Assembly (NCBI GenBank): GCA_021927905.1
Contig: BLLK01000062.1
Span: forward strand, 2,384,920-2,448,919
Source: Chaetoceros tenuissimus
Lineage: Eukaryota > Bacillariophyta > Thalassiosirophyceae > Chaetocerotales > Chaetocerotaceae
DNA length: 64,000 bases
Direction: 5' to 3'
Of this stretch, positions 10,858 to 20,422 are shown piece after piece. The notes under the pieces are model-generated. The model saw only the letters and a program-made list of their open reading frames with translations, did no database searches and was not told the DNA's origin. Every line of letters begins with the position of its first letter. Positions within the stretch are counted from its first letter, which is position 1. A program made the translations under genes and the position numbers.

Positions 10858-12106
10858 TTATATCTTCTTCTCACTCTCTAGTATTTGAAGAAGTTTATCA
10901 ATACGAGCATTGGTGTCTTCTAACTTATTCTCAATACGACTCAATCTATCATCAAATGTAGCATCAATTGATGTTGTGGATGCATCATTATTGCTTGATG
11001 TATTACCTTGATTTTGTTCGCTTTCTCGATCTAGCAATGCTTCTACCAAAGATGCTGCTTGCGCAGGAATAACTCCAGAAGCTACAATGATTGCACCACT
11101 TATAATCCATCTGCCAATATTTGTCACTGGATGTATATCTCCGAAACCTTTATTAAATACAATGTGAGTCAATTTCCATTATAGCTATTATCGAATTGAG
11201 ATTCATCATCTTACCTACGGTCGTCAGTGTTATGATACCAAAGTATACAGCCGTAAAATAATCAGGAATGTCGGGATTCACGTTGTGTTCAGCTGAATAA
11301 ATGAGTCCAGATGTAACAGACAAAAGAGTAAATATTGAAATCACCACACGAGCCAGTTGTAATTGATATGGGCGTGTATCAGATGCTGGCAGTCCAAGTG
11401 CAAGCTCAAACTTTTTGAAGGTTTCATAGTCTACCAAAACTCTTTGCAGTCTTAAAATTCGTAACAGTCGAAGATTAATCAATGCTCCACCCATCAAAGT
11501 CGATGGAACAGAAATACCTGCAATATATGCGAATTTGATTATCCCAGGAAGTATGGCTAACAAGTCAATTATAGCTAATGGTTCCACAACATATTTGAGT
11601 GAAAAGTCGTTCAATTTCCATCGTGCAATATATTCCAAAGTGAATATTGCTGAAATAGACAGTTCTCCATATTTCGTGATATCTGCTAGGACAGGAGGTA
11701 TGGACTGTAAAGTTCCAATTCCAACAAAGAGAGAAGAGAGAACAACGAGAAAAGCAAGTTGAACCTCTATTATGGGCATAGCCAGAAAAGTACGAAGAGA
11801 TTGAGCTTGACCCTCAGTCTCGTCTACTTCTGTACAAGCATCCAAGTTCTCGATACTGCATTCTATTGAATCTGGATCTTCGAAGCACGCATCAAGGTTA
11901 TCAATACTGCAAGTTTCATCATCTTCTTCCAAAAGGACCTGAATATCCTCGTTTTGATCTATGTTTGAGTTTGAGAATAGTGTAGGCTTTTGCACCCTCA
12001 CTAGAGAATACCTACTAGACACAGATTGACCATATATGCGTGATGATGGTGTAAAAGCCTCGACCGTTGCGAGGATTATCAAGAACTGAATTGAAATATG
12101 AAACAT
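10858..12106 (-). CDS. Voltage-gated K+ channel, predicted plastid-targeted (2 exons)
   Basis: Exon 1 is 11215-12106 and exon 2 is 10858-11147; the 67-bp intron 11148-11214 splits the selectivity filter codon GG-T (phase 1). The 393-aa product has one subunit's six TM helices: S1 near 107-131, S2 near 148-163, S3 (IDLLAILPGIIKF), S4 with Arg at 213, 216, 219 and 222, S5, pore helix and filter TTVGFGD at 295-301, then S6. The C-terminus is a short coiled coil (RLSRIENKLEDTNARIDKLL). The N-terminus is a hydrophobic signal followed by VEAFTP at about 15-20, matching diatom plastid presequences, so envelope or thylakoid location is inferred. Residues 66-91 carry two near-identical Cys motifs, CSIDNLDAC and CSIENLDAC. 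Confidence 0.85.
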
Positions 12107-12575
12107 GAATATCCGCTGATTGCAATTTCAAGCCAATACTTTCTCATCAATTCTTAAGACTCCCGACGCTTGACTGCTCTACAGATTGCCTTAGCACTAG
12201 CTTAGACAAATGGTTTGAATGTACCTTACTTCTTGATTAGATTGGATATAAGCTCATTCATTTTCGCAACACTCCACTCACACCTCCATAATAGTATTAC
12301 GTCGTCGGCTTTGATATTGTATTTCATTGACAATTTGACGCGGAATCAAGGAATGTCAATGTCTCATGTTGAGCTAATAAAGTAGTGTCAAATTTTGAAA
12401 ACATACGCCACACGCACGCGTCACGACAAAAAGAAGGAAGGAGTTCCAAGGAACAAGGAACAAGGAACCTGCACAGATCTGAAGCATAAATGCAAAATGT
12501 GATTTCTTATTCTATTCATATTACCATTGATTCAAACTATGAAATAAAGATCTATTTTTACAAAGCTTCAGAAAT
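12107..12575. other. Divergent promoter region, 469 bp
   Basis: Lies between the divergently transcribed K+ channel and RBR ligase. A threefold 7-bp tandem (CAAGGAA) sits at 12447-12468. No gene seen. Confidence 0.45.
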
Positions 12576-13772
12576 ATGGAAGATGAAAAAACCTGTCTGA
12601 TCTGTGCTGACGATTTCAGTATCAAGAAACCTGCAAAGATCCTCAAATGCTGCTCAAAAATTTTATGTCAAGACTGCCTATATTCACATATTAAATCCAT
12701 TCTAGAAGAAGGTATCACTGGAGATGGACGGAAAGAATTATCTTGCCCATTTGGATGCGGTGCTTCTGTCAGTGATTTACAAGTTAGAGAATGTTTCAGA
12801 ATGAAACATTTCAATGTTTTCAGGTATATTTGTGGAATGTTATTATACAAGCTTGCTTCGATATTTGGATTACTAAATCGGGCTTCATGGTGCTGGGACT
12901 TTGCAAAGTCTAAAGGAGAGAAGTTAGATTTGCAACACTATTATCGATGGAGTTTAGGTGTTGCATTATCATCTACTACAGAACCTGATAGTCATCCAGT
13001 CGAAAGCAATCAAAGTGAGAAAGGTTTATGTGGTGAGACGACGTGCAATGAGATGGACGCAAACCATGTATATACAAGGGTTCTTTACTGTCCTAGACCA
13101 GACTGTGAATGTCTATGGCTTGTAAATTCTCTTTACTACAAGAAGAAAATGGGAAATGAAAGGTCTCATTACAATAGTAAAAAGCATGACGAGGCACCGA
13201 CAGGTATGAAGAATAGGTTCATGTTGTCATATAATTCTTTATTTTACAAACCGATTAAAGCAGAAAAGGAAGAGAAAATGATGAATAAAAATGGATATAC
13301 AACGGAGCATTGGTTAAATCCTATTGACATTGATATGTTCGACGAGAAACATGTAAGTGAAAAGAAGCAAAGAATAGTACTACAAAGCAGCCGCTTAGAT
13401 GGACGCCTAGTCACATGTCCAAGCTGTAGATATCAGTTTTGTGGCTTATGTTCTCGTCCATGGACAACAATTTCAAAGAGTTCAGGTATAAGAGTGTGTC
13501 ACGAAGGTCAATTGTGTGCAAAATATGGATGCAAAGCCTCTGGTGATGTCGACTTTCTTGCAGCAGCTGAGGCTGGCGATGCGAGATGTTGTCCTGGATG
13601 TTCGCTACGTACGAATAGAATAGACGGGTGCAATCATATGACTTGTATATGTGGTTGTAATTGGTGCTACGTCTGTGAATGTAGATTTGATCCAAGACAT
13701 TATCGCTGCACAAGTGAAAATAAAATTGGCAGTAGCAGTATTGGAAATGGTTCCTCGTGTATTATTTCATGA
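12576..13772 (+). CDS. RBR-type E3 ubiquitin ligase
   Basis: RING-between-RING ligases take ubiquitin onto a RING2 Cys before passing it to substrate. The 398-aa frame starts almost directly with RING1 (CLICADDF ... CCSKILCQDC ... CPFGCG). The IBR begins with CPRPDCECLWLVN and resumes at VTCPSCRYQFCGLCSRPW; between these halves lies a long insertion of about 85 residues. RING2 is CCPGCSLRTNRIDGCNHMTC followed by CGCNWCYVC; Cys352 in DGCNHM is the expected catalytic residue. Substrate and pathway are unknown. Single exon, ATG at 12576. Confidence 0.85.
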   Translation: MEDEKTCLICADDFSIKKPAKILKCCSKILCQDCLYSHIKSILEEGITGDGRKELSCPFGCGASVSDLQVRECFRMKHFNVFRYICGMLLYKLASIFGLLNRASWCWDFAKSKGEKLDLQHYYRWSLGVALSSTTEPDSHPVESNQSEKGLCGETTCNEMDANHVYTRVLYCPRPDCECLWLVNSLYYKKKMGNERSHYNSKKHDEAPTGMKNRFMLSYNSLFYKPIKAEKEEKMMNKNGYTTEHWLNPIDIDMFDEKHVSEKKQRIVLQSSRLDGRLVTCPSCRYQFCGLCSRPWTTISKSSGIRVCHEGQLCAKYGCKASGDVDFLAAAEAGDARCCPGCSLRTNRIDGCNHMTCICGCNWCYVCECRFDPRHYRCTSENKIGSSSIGNGSSCIIS

Positions 13773-13876
13773 TTTTTTGGTTTATTAGGCTGTTGCTGCA
13801 AAATTTTTGCATGAGTAATATCAAAATTATCAACCCATAAATACAGAAAGCTCAACAATATATCTTAGTTTCAGTT

Positions 13877-14701
13877 TTAGCGAGCCTTAAGACTGTTGCC
13901 ATCTTCGTCATCATCAAACTCATCCCAGTCAATTCCATCATCTTCTGAACTTTTGTCTTTTGTGTAGTCTTCCTGCTTCAGCCATCCCTTGGAATGATAT
14001 GTTTGATGTATTAAATCCTTTGCGCTTTCTTCCCAGCTTGATATGCGTTCTTCCAAAGCATTTGATTCCGAAGGGTAAGGATCATCAAACTTGTAGTCAT
14101 TCAATATCCACTTTCTTCGCTCTATTCCCTGTCTAATTAAATAATTAAAACGTTCGACGTTATCTTCTTTCCATGGATTTGCATGTAAACAGTCAACTTC
14201 TTGATTGAAAGATTCCTTGGCAAATGCAAGGTAGTAAAGTGCTCTTGAAGCTAGCTCGTTCTCTCTATCTACAGATGGCTCAAATGAGAAAGATAAAGTT
14301 GGTGAAGAGCTACCTCTGTCTTCTTTCTGCTTTTCTTCTCTGATTTTAAACTGTTCCTCGTCGTGATCATTACCTTCACGGATAAGTTTTATACATCGAA
14401 GACAAGTTCTATAAAAAGATTTTGTGATTTCCCCTGCTTCTTTGAACAACACATCTCTTTCATTTGCAATTTTCTGTGTCATATCTGCATCTGCCAGCTT
14501 CCTGTTGGAGAAGTTCTCCATGACTGCAGCTTCCTCGTCATTCTTGTCATTTGCGGTTCTCTCAAATGAGTCAAGCGCCGATAAAAGCTCTTTTTGCTTT
14601 TGTTCATTTTGACGACCAATTCCTATCCCACCTCTTCGTCTGCTTGAATAGTAACAAATTCCTTTCGAAAACCTTGATAAGTGCTGCTTAGAATATCTCA
14701 T
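13877..14701 (-). CDS. LYR-motif-like mitochondrial protein
   Basis: 274 aa. The N-terminus (MRYSKQHLSRFSKGICYYSSRRR) is basic, Ser-rich and lacks acidic residues, typical of a mitochondrial presequence. A central block, SFYRTCLRCIKLI, resembles the LYR motif (S-L/F-Y-R ... R) of the complex-1 LYR superfamily that binds acyl-carrier protein and aids respiratory-complex or Fe-S assembly. A second block (YLIRQGIERRKWILNDY) also fits that fold. The C-terminus is acidic (DWDEFDDDEDG). The family assignment is plausible but weak and rests on short motifs. It is convergent with the RBR gene, about 100 bp apart. Confidence 0.55.
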   Translation of the reverse strand: MRYSKQHLSRFSKGICYYSSRRRGGIGIGRQNEQKQKELLSALDSFERTANDKNDEEAAVMENFSNRKLADADMTQKIANERDVLFKEAGEITKSFYRTCLRCIKLIREGNDHDEEQFKIREEKQKEDRGSSSPTLSFSFEPSVDRENELASRALYYLAFAKESFNQEVDCLHANPWKEDNVERFNYLIRQGIERRKWILNDYKFDDPYPSESNALEERISSWEESAKDLIHQTYHSKGWLKQEDYTKDKSSEDDGIDWDEFDDDEDGNSLKAR

Positions 14702-14978
14702 TTCTTTTGGTGATTGATGGACTATTTATCTTTTATGTAGACATGTAGACTGTGGTACCTTGAATCAATCAAATCATCATCATCAAATCATCAAACTATG
14801 TTGCTGCTTTTTACCTTTTACCAAAAGAAGGCAGCAGGTTATGCACGTACGTGCTCATAGTACGGCTATGGCGAGATAGAATAGCTCGGCACCCCTCTGC
14901 CTTTTCTTCTATCCTCTTGTATCAAATGCAAAACAATAATAACTAGAGTTCTTTTTCTGTGAAAATCCTATGTTTAAT

Positions 14979-15879
14979 TTACAACTTTCCACTGTCGCCA
15001 AACGCTTCAATGAGCTCATCCAGTGTTTCTTTGACCTGTTCCTTTCCTTCATCAGACAATCGGTCAATGTATACAACTCCTTCCAAATGATCGTATTCAT
15101 GTTGGAAAATTCTTGCCTCCCAGCCCTGTATTGAAATCAAGATGAGTCAAATTCATTTCAGTTTTCATAAAAAAGTGATCTTCTTTTCCATGTAATTGTG
15201 ATAGGGTTGTTGCTATTTCAATGTAGGGAAACTTCACAGATAATTACGTATGCTCATGGCATCACTTTCAGTTTCTACTTACCTTGAATTTTTTCTTCAT
15301 TTTCTTTCCATTTAATTTCTGGGCTTCAACCTTGATCCATTTTGATCTCTCAACGTCTCCACCCATTCCAGGAAAACTTAAGCATCCCTCTTGCTCAACA
15401 TCCTTGGCATCTGAAAATTCAACAATTTTTGGATTCACCATGATTACCTCATCTAGCCATTTGGTCTTATCTCCAGTAGGATTGTATACCATTAATCGCT
15501 TGTTGATGCCAACCTGTGGAGCAGCGAGACCTACTCCTTGTGTGGCATACATTACGAGAAACATTTCTTTCGCAATCTTTTTTATTTCTCCAGATTTAAG
15601 CTCCTCTTCAGTAATCTCAGCGTTGACCTCTCGAAGAGATGGATGAGGATATTTCAAAACCCTCAAGTCAGTTCCTTCTACCTCGCCAGGGTCAACTTCT
15701 TCTGCAACAGATTTGATTGCTGTTTTTGTCATGATTGGAGTTGTTGAGAATAGAGATGTGCGAGTGGACAATAATTTTGGTGTGAACGCAGATGCGAATT
15801 GATGCCTTGCTAACAAGCAGATGAGACTGGTCGCTGAGATGCTATTTAGTATCTTCATTTCTTTTCTATTTATACTCAA
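14979..15879 (-). CDS. PDF: Peptide deformylase, plastid-targeted (2 exons)
   Basis: Removes the N-formyl group from organelle-made nascent proteins. Exon 1 is 15283-15879 and exon 2 is 14979-15125; the 157-bp intron 15126-15282 (GTAAGT...ATACAG) joins in phase 0, giving 247 aa. The three metal-site motifs are complete: GVGLAAPQVG, EGCLSFPG and, in exon 2, QHEYDHLEG. The N-terminus has a signal peptide ending in ASAFTP at about 30-35, a textbook diatom plastid cleavage motif. Without the intron the protein would lose its HExxH-type motif, so the spliced model is well supported. Confidence 0.93.
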
Positions 15880-16279
15880 CAGAGGAATGCAGCTTAATGT
15901 TTCGTGATGTAGTTAATGGGATTGACCGTAGTTTCCGGTGCGTAGTTAGTAGGTGTACTGAGGTTGCTTCACTGGCTGCTGGCTGTCACTATTGTACTGT
16001 GAGCGGAGATGTCCAACCTAAAAGTGGCTGACGTGTAAGACGTTATGCTTTTACCATACCGTTATTATAGATCTCCAACCTATTTATGTACTTACCCAAA
16101 GGGAACAGGATATGAAACCCTTGTAGCATCGTCATTGTGGTTTCAATTTTACATCTACGTACGTACGTACATCTAAGCTTACATTCTTTCATGATCTTAT
16201 AAACAGAATTCATTGAGTTTTACAAGCATTAAAAATAAATATAAGCTATCCATTTAATTTTTTAAATGTACAATAATGT
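15880..16279. other. Intergenic, 400 bp, with TACGTAC tract
   Basis: Promoter side of the deformylase gene and 3' end of the next gene. TACGTACGTACGTAC runs from 16156 to 16170. No coding signal. Confidence 0.45.
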
Positions 16280-18118
16280 CTACGGTAAGTAATCCTTCTC
16301 TTTGCGACCAAAGTCACCTTCTTGCCACCGATCTCCTTGCCGGTGAACAGCTCCTCGTCGACGTGCAGATCCACTAACTTGGCTATCACCTATAGCCCTA
16401 TCCTTTCCATCCATTGTACTTGAAGCTGGCATGCCTGTATATTGTCTCATTTCTCCCATGAAAAATTGAGTTCTCCCTATAATAATTGTTGCGCCGTCGT
16501 CGACGTCCTCGTCCTCTTCATCTAACCAACTTTGAAGATAATCTTCGTCAACTTCGTCATCAATATCTGATTTACTTGATCTTGCCCCATTGATGCTAGA
16601 TTGACCGCCAGGTATGGCAGCAGGACTCAATAGTAACTCCATAATTTTATCTTCGTCTTCCTCCTCGAGATGGTATGGATTAGTAGGTTTCTCATCTTCT
16701 TCGTCGAAATTTAAATGTAAATCCTCCTCTGGTTCAGGATTACTAAGTAACAAATGTTCTTCTCCCTTGAGCATTATCATAGCATCACAGCCATATTCCC
16801 CTTTCGTTGATAGGATACTTTCTGAACCGTCGCTGCCGTGAAATTTTCTCAGTGACAATTCTCTATTTTCATGCAAAGATGGATTTCCATCACTGTCAAC
16901 ATTGATAGTATATGGATCAGATGAGTCGATGGAAGCACTAATGTCATCAGGGTCGGACTTGGTATTTGAAGGGTCCAGTTTTGATAGCATCTGTAAATCT
17001 GTTACAGAAAATGACAAAGGTTCCCAGACGTTTTGCAATTTTTTTGCAATCTCGACTGCTTTGGTGACCGTTGAAAATTGACCAATTGTTATTGCGGGTC
17101 GAAATGTAACTCCATCTCTCCTTTTCTTCGGTTTTGACGAATTTGATTTTAATAACCCATGTTGTCTTAACACAGATCTTGGAAGACCTAATTGAAGCAA
17201 GTCATCATCTGTGACAGAACTTGATATTGAAAATGGATCATATCTTGCAAATAATTTCTTTCTTAAGATTTCTCGAAATGCTTGAATGTGTATTTTTGAT
17301 TCTTCATTAGGCTCAAGACACAAAACACATGGACCGTTGAATTCTGACATTGACTTTCTTTGTTCGTTCAACATATCTCTAGGTGATTGATCTTTTGAAC
17401 TTTTTGTGCCAACGTCCTCTGCGCTTTCATCATCTGTATGTGTTTCGTTCTTTAGGCTCCTCTCTTTTGCTTTTCTTTTGGCTAGTTTTCGTTTACCCTT
17501 GTGTTCTTCTGATTTGATCAAATTTTGTACGCTCTTTTCATCCTCAGTGAGAGTCTCTTCGTCTGTCTCCGCCTGGGTAGGCAATGCTTTTTGAGCTTCT
17601 TCATGCTTTTGCAACTCTTCGAAATGAGGAACAATCAAAAGTTTATCAATAGTTATATCGAAGCTTTCTAAGTCATATTTTTCAATCACTTCAGCTATAG
17701 AGGATGCAACTTCTGTAATGGAAGATCTTTCCACAAATGGATGAAATAATCGTATAGCTGGTGGCCATAGATAGAATGATGGATCTTTTGCAAAGTGCCT
17801 AGCTCTCTGTATATCATCCCAAGCTTCGTCAGGAGGGATTATACATAATGCTGTGTCCATACTTCCTTGTTGATAGTCAATGATATTATCTTCAGCACGG
17901 AAGCCTTTCCTTTTCTTCAATTTTTCATCGCCAATATCTATGTTCGACTTCTTCGGTCTCTTTACATTCAATGGTAATTGTGCATTGTCAACTCTTGATG
18001 TCGGAGGAAATGAAGAGTGACCTATTGGAGAAAAAGCCGATACATGCCGATTCTTCACTGTCAAGCAGCTACTCAATATGATCGCTGCTGTAACTTTAAA
18101 TTTCTTTTCATGCCTCAT
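16280..18118 (-). CDS. Plastid-targeted degenerate 2H-phosphoesterase-like protein
   Basis: 612 aa, single exon. A basic start and hydrophobic stretch (TAAIILSSCLTV) lead to VSAFSP, a plastid-type presequence. The middle resembles the 2'-5' RNA ligase/2H phosphoesterase family found in plants and algae: LCIIPPDEAWDDIQ, then WPPAIRLFHPF, and later RPAITIGQF. In active members the two catalytic signatures are H-x-T/S or H-x-N-like (as in WPPHIxLxxPF and PHITLG); here both His positions are Ala. Long charged linkers separate the halves and an acidic C-terminus follows (LDEEDEDVDDG), ending in a basic tail. It may be a non-catalytic RNA-binding relative. The fold is inferred from motifs only. Confidence 0.6.
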   Translation of the reverse strand: MRHEKKFKVTAAIILSSCLTVKNRHVSAFSPIGHSSFPPTSRVDNAQLPLNVKRPKKSNIDIGDEKLKKRKGFRAEDNIIDYQQGSMDTALCIIPPDEAWDDIQRARHFAKDPSFYLWPPAIRLFHPFVERSSITEVASSIAEVIEKYDLESFDITIDKLLIVPHFEELQKHEEAQKALPTQAETDEETLTEDEKSVQNLIKSEEHKGKRKLAKRKAKERSLKNETHTDDESAEDVGTKSSKDQSPRDMLNEQRKSMSEFNGPCVLCLEPNEESKIHIQAFREILRKKLFARYDPFSISSSVTDDDLLQLGLPRSVLRQHGLLKSNSSKPKKRRDGVTFRPAITIGQFSTVTKAVEIAKKLQNVWEPLSFSVTDLQMLSKLDPSNTKSDPDDISASIDSSDPYTINVDSDGNPSLHENRELSLRKFHGSDGSESILSTKGEYGCDAMIMLKGEEHLLLSNPEPEEDLHLNFDEEDEKPTNPYHLEEEDEDKIMELLLSPAAIPGGQSSINGARSSKSDIDDEVDEDYLQSWLDEEDEDVDDGATIIIGRTQFFMGEMRQYTGMPASSTMDGKDRAIGDSQVSGSARRRGAVHRQGDRWQEGDFGRKEKDYLP

Positions 18119-18384
18119 TAAACTTTGATTTGTATAGTTCGGTTCTATTTTTTGCTACCTATGAGACACTACTGACACTATTGTACAGCATCACATCAAA
18201 GTGAAAGATCTTGTTCCGTTTGAAAAATGTTCTTTAGTTCGTCGGAACGTCGGAACACTCTGTAGTTTGATTGGATGGGGGCAGTACTTACTAAGTTATT
18301 GTACGTGGTTCAACTGATACCGACGAAGGATGGACGAAAATGCTCTTCCTTTTAAGTTGTCTTTTTTCGTAAAAAACATTTCTA

Positions 18385-18403
18385 TTATTAACACTGTTAA
18401 TAA
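18385..18403. terminator. Perfect 9-bp inverted repeat
   Basis: TTATTAACA, one central base, TGTTAATAA. It lies downstream of the amino-acid permease gene, beside the duplicated 3' segment. A structural role is unproven. Confidence 0.35.
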
Positions 18404-18556
18404 GTAAAGTGCAACCGCAAATCAATGACATGCGAATGGAGGGCCATGATCAGTAGTTGGAGGATTTCTTAGTGCTGTACGTAAATACATTTATAGTATT
18501 TTAATATAAGTAAAGTGCAACGAATCAATGGCATGCGAATGGAGGCCCATGATCAG
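18401..18556. repeat. Duplicated 3' end of the permease gene
   Basis: Copy A 18401-18453 and copy B 18507-18556 match nearly throughout. Copy B is the real end of the permease gene (minus strand, DHGPPFACH and stop). Copy A encodes the same nine residues and stop with two third-position changes (GGG/GGC, TGC/TGT), followed by 3' UTR-like sequence with one 3-bp indel. An acceptor-like TTACGTACAG precedes copy A on the minus strand. Confidence 0.75.
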
Positions 18557-20087
18557 CCCAGTCAGCTTGAATACTCGAAATTGAACCTATGACTCCACAA
18601 ATTAAAAATATGCAACTAAAAATGATCAATGATAAAGATGTGATGTCACCAATTGATCCTGAGTCTAAACAAAACAGTGGTAGCCCTTGAGCTTTGCGAT
18701 GGTAAATCCCTGGGAGCAACAAAGTTAAAGGTACGCTCGTTAGGGCGCCAATAAGTGCAACCAAATCTTTGAAGAATGGAACAGCATTGGCGATGAAATA
18801 CGCTGTGATACCAACAAGGAGCGTAAGTGTAGCCCAGCGTAATGTATGTTTTTGATCCAATCCAAATATTGAAACACGATGAAATTTGAGCCTATCTAAA
18901 GATGAACAGAGTGCTTGAGAATTGATTGCAAAAGATACAGCCACATGGATCCAAAGTAATAGACCGGCTATTCTACGCTCTATCCCGCTTGAGATAGCAT
19001 TGAAAAGGAAGGAGGGTGGATCATCACCAGCTAGGAAACATGTCAATAAGTAAACCGTTCCAAAACCTCCGAGAGCAATCCCAAGACTCTTTGGAGAGTC
19101 ATTGCGGTTTGCGAATTCATGTCTAATATTTAGAAGTAACTTCTGACTTCCAACAGCAAAACCGATGGATGAAATAGCAGCCAATTGAGACACCATTAGT
19201 TGCCATGTCGATAAGTCTGCTTTAGCCATTTCCTCGTTTTGATCATCGTAAGAAAACTTCTCATGTCCTCTCTGAATTGCACTCAGACACTGAATGACAA
19301 CAATTGCCAAAGAAGTCAATGAAATCACACTTGCACTTCGACCAAGCATAGCCATTGTTTTCAGTTGGCTAATACCAAACATAAGAGTCGCAGCGATAAC
19401 ACCAGCTGCGGGTAGGCAAATATTATCCTCTCCTACAATAGCTGCAACAGAGTGTGACATCACAAGAATATAATTTCCAAGTACAAGAAAGATATTCACG
19501 TAGTAAATTGTAGTCACAATAATTGTTGCGAATGAGATTTTACTTGAAGCACTCTTGTTCTCGAAGTGATCGAAAAATGCATATGTTACTCCAATGAAGT
19601 CGAACGTGTGTGGAGTATCTATACCATAGTGGTGGTGTTCATGCACTTCAGGTTCTTTCGACAAAATTTGTTCGCTATCATCATCATCATAATCCCAAGC
19701 ATTAATTTCTCCTGATGAGCCCAAATTGTTTCCGTGCTTTTGTGACTTTTCGTCATTTAACCTAGTTTCTATGGAGCATGCAGCTTTGTGTAGAATGCTT
19801 CCAGCATAATAGTTGATGGGTAAATTCAAGACCAAGAAAAATATACCAAATGGTCCGAGAACTTTTAAGTCACGAGGAAGAGCCAAAATACCAGTCCCCA
19901 TACAATCTGCAACTATAAGCATAGCACCAGGCCACGTGGTGAGATCGTTTGAAGAAAGATCTACATAAGATGACACCGACATATCATCTTCATGTGCATT
20001 TTCTCTCTGCTGTTGAGTGAGTCTGGTTGTGTCGTTGGGTAGCTCTGTTCTATTGTCTGTTGACGGCGCCATTGATTGCATTTCCAT
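18525..20087 (-). CDS. AAAP-family amino-acid permease
   Basis: 520-aa multipass protein of the amino acid/auxin permease superfamily (Aa_trans). A hydrophilic N-terminus of about 50 residues precedes TTWPGAMLIVADCMGTGILALP, the family's TM1 signature. About ten to eleven hydrophobic helices follow, with an acidic His-rich loop (EPEVHEHHHYG) between TM2 and TM3. Probably an H+-coupled amino-acid transporter in a vacuolar or plasma membrane; substrate unknown. The start Met sits just before MAPSTDN, and an internal Met five residues later is possible. Its 3' end is partly duplicated downstream. Confidence 0.85.
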   Translation of the reverse strand: MEMQSMAPSTDNRTELPNDTTRLTQQQRENAHEDDMSVSSYVDLSSNDLTTWPGAMLIVADCMGTGILALPRDLKVLGPFGIFFLVLNLPINYYAGSILHKAACSIETRLNDEKSQKHGNNLGSSGEINAWDYDDDDSEQILSKEPEVHEHHHYGIDTPHTFDFIGVTYAFFDHFENKSASSKISFATIIVTTIYYVNIFLVLGNYILVMSHSVAAIVGEDNICLPAAGVIAATLMFGISQLKTMAMLGRSASVISLTSLAIVVIQCLSAIQRGHEKFSYDDQNEEMAKADLSTWQLMVSQLAAISSIGFAVGSQKLLLNIRHEFANRNDSPKSLGIALGGFGTVYLLTCFLAGDDPPSFLFNAISSGIERRIAGLLLWIHVAVSFAINSQALCSSLDRLKFHRVSIFGLDQKHTLRWATLTLLVGITAYFIANAVPFFKDLVALIGALTSVPLTLLLPGIYHRKAQGLPLFCLDSGSIGDITSLSLIIFSCIFLICGVIGSISSIQADWADHGPPFACH

Positions 20088-20422
20088 GTGTGAATATATG
20101 TCTATGGTACTCCATTCAGATTACGTATTGCATTTTCATTAGAGAAACGGTTGTGATTGTGCATTGATGCTTCCTTCTTCTCTTCATTGACACGAAGTAG
20201 TGCAGTATGTATGGTGCAGTCAAACACAGTATAACCACTACGTACGTACAGTGCTCATTTGAAACAATGACGTACTGAGTATAAATAATTTTAGATGGTA
20301 TCTAATGCTTAAGGGCGTAGTTGGTACTTTTGGATTTTCAATATGAATGCAAAAAGATTTTTATTTTCATTAGCTTGATAGATCATTAATGTACTTCTAA
20401 TGCAGTACTTCTGATTGTTTAT
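20088..20422. other. Intergenic, 335 bp
   Basis: Contains TACGTACGTACA at 20239-20250. It holds the promoter of the permease gene and the 3' end of the START-like gene. No gene seen. Confidence 0.45.
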
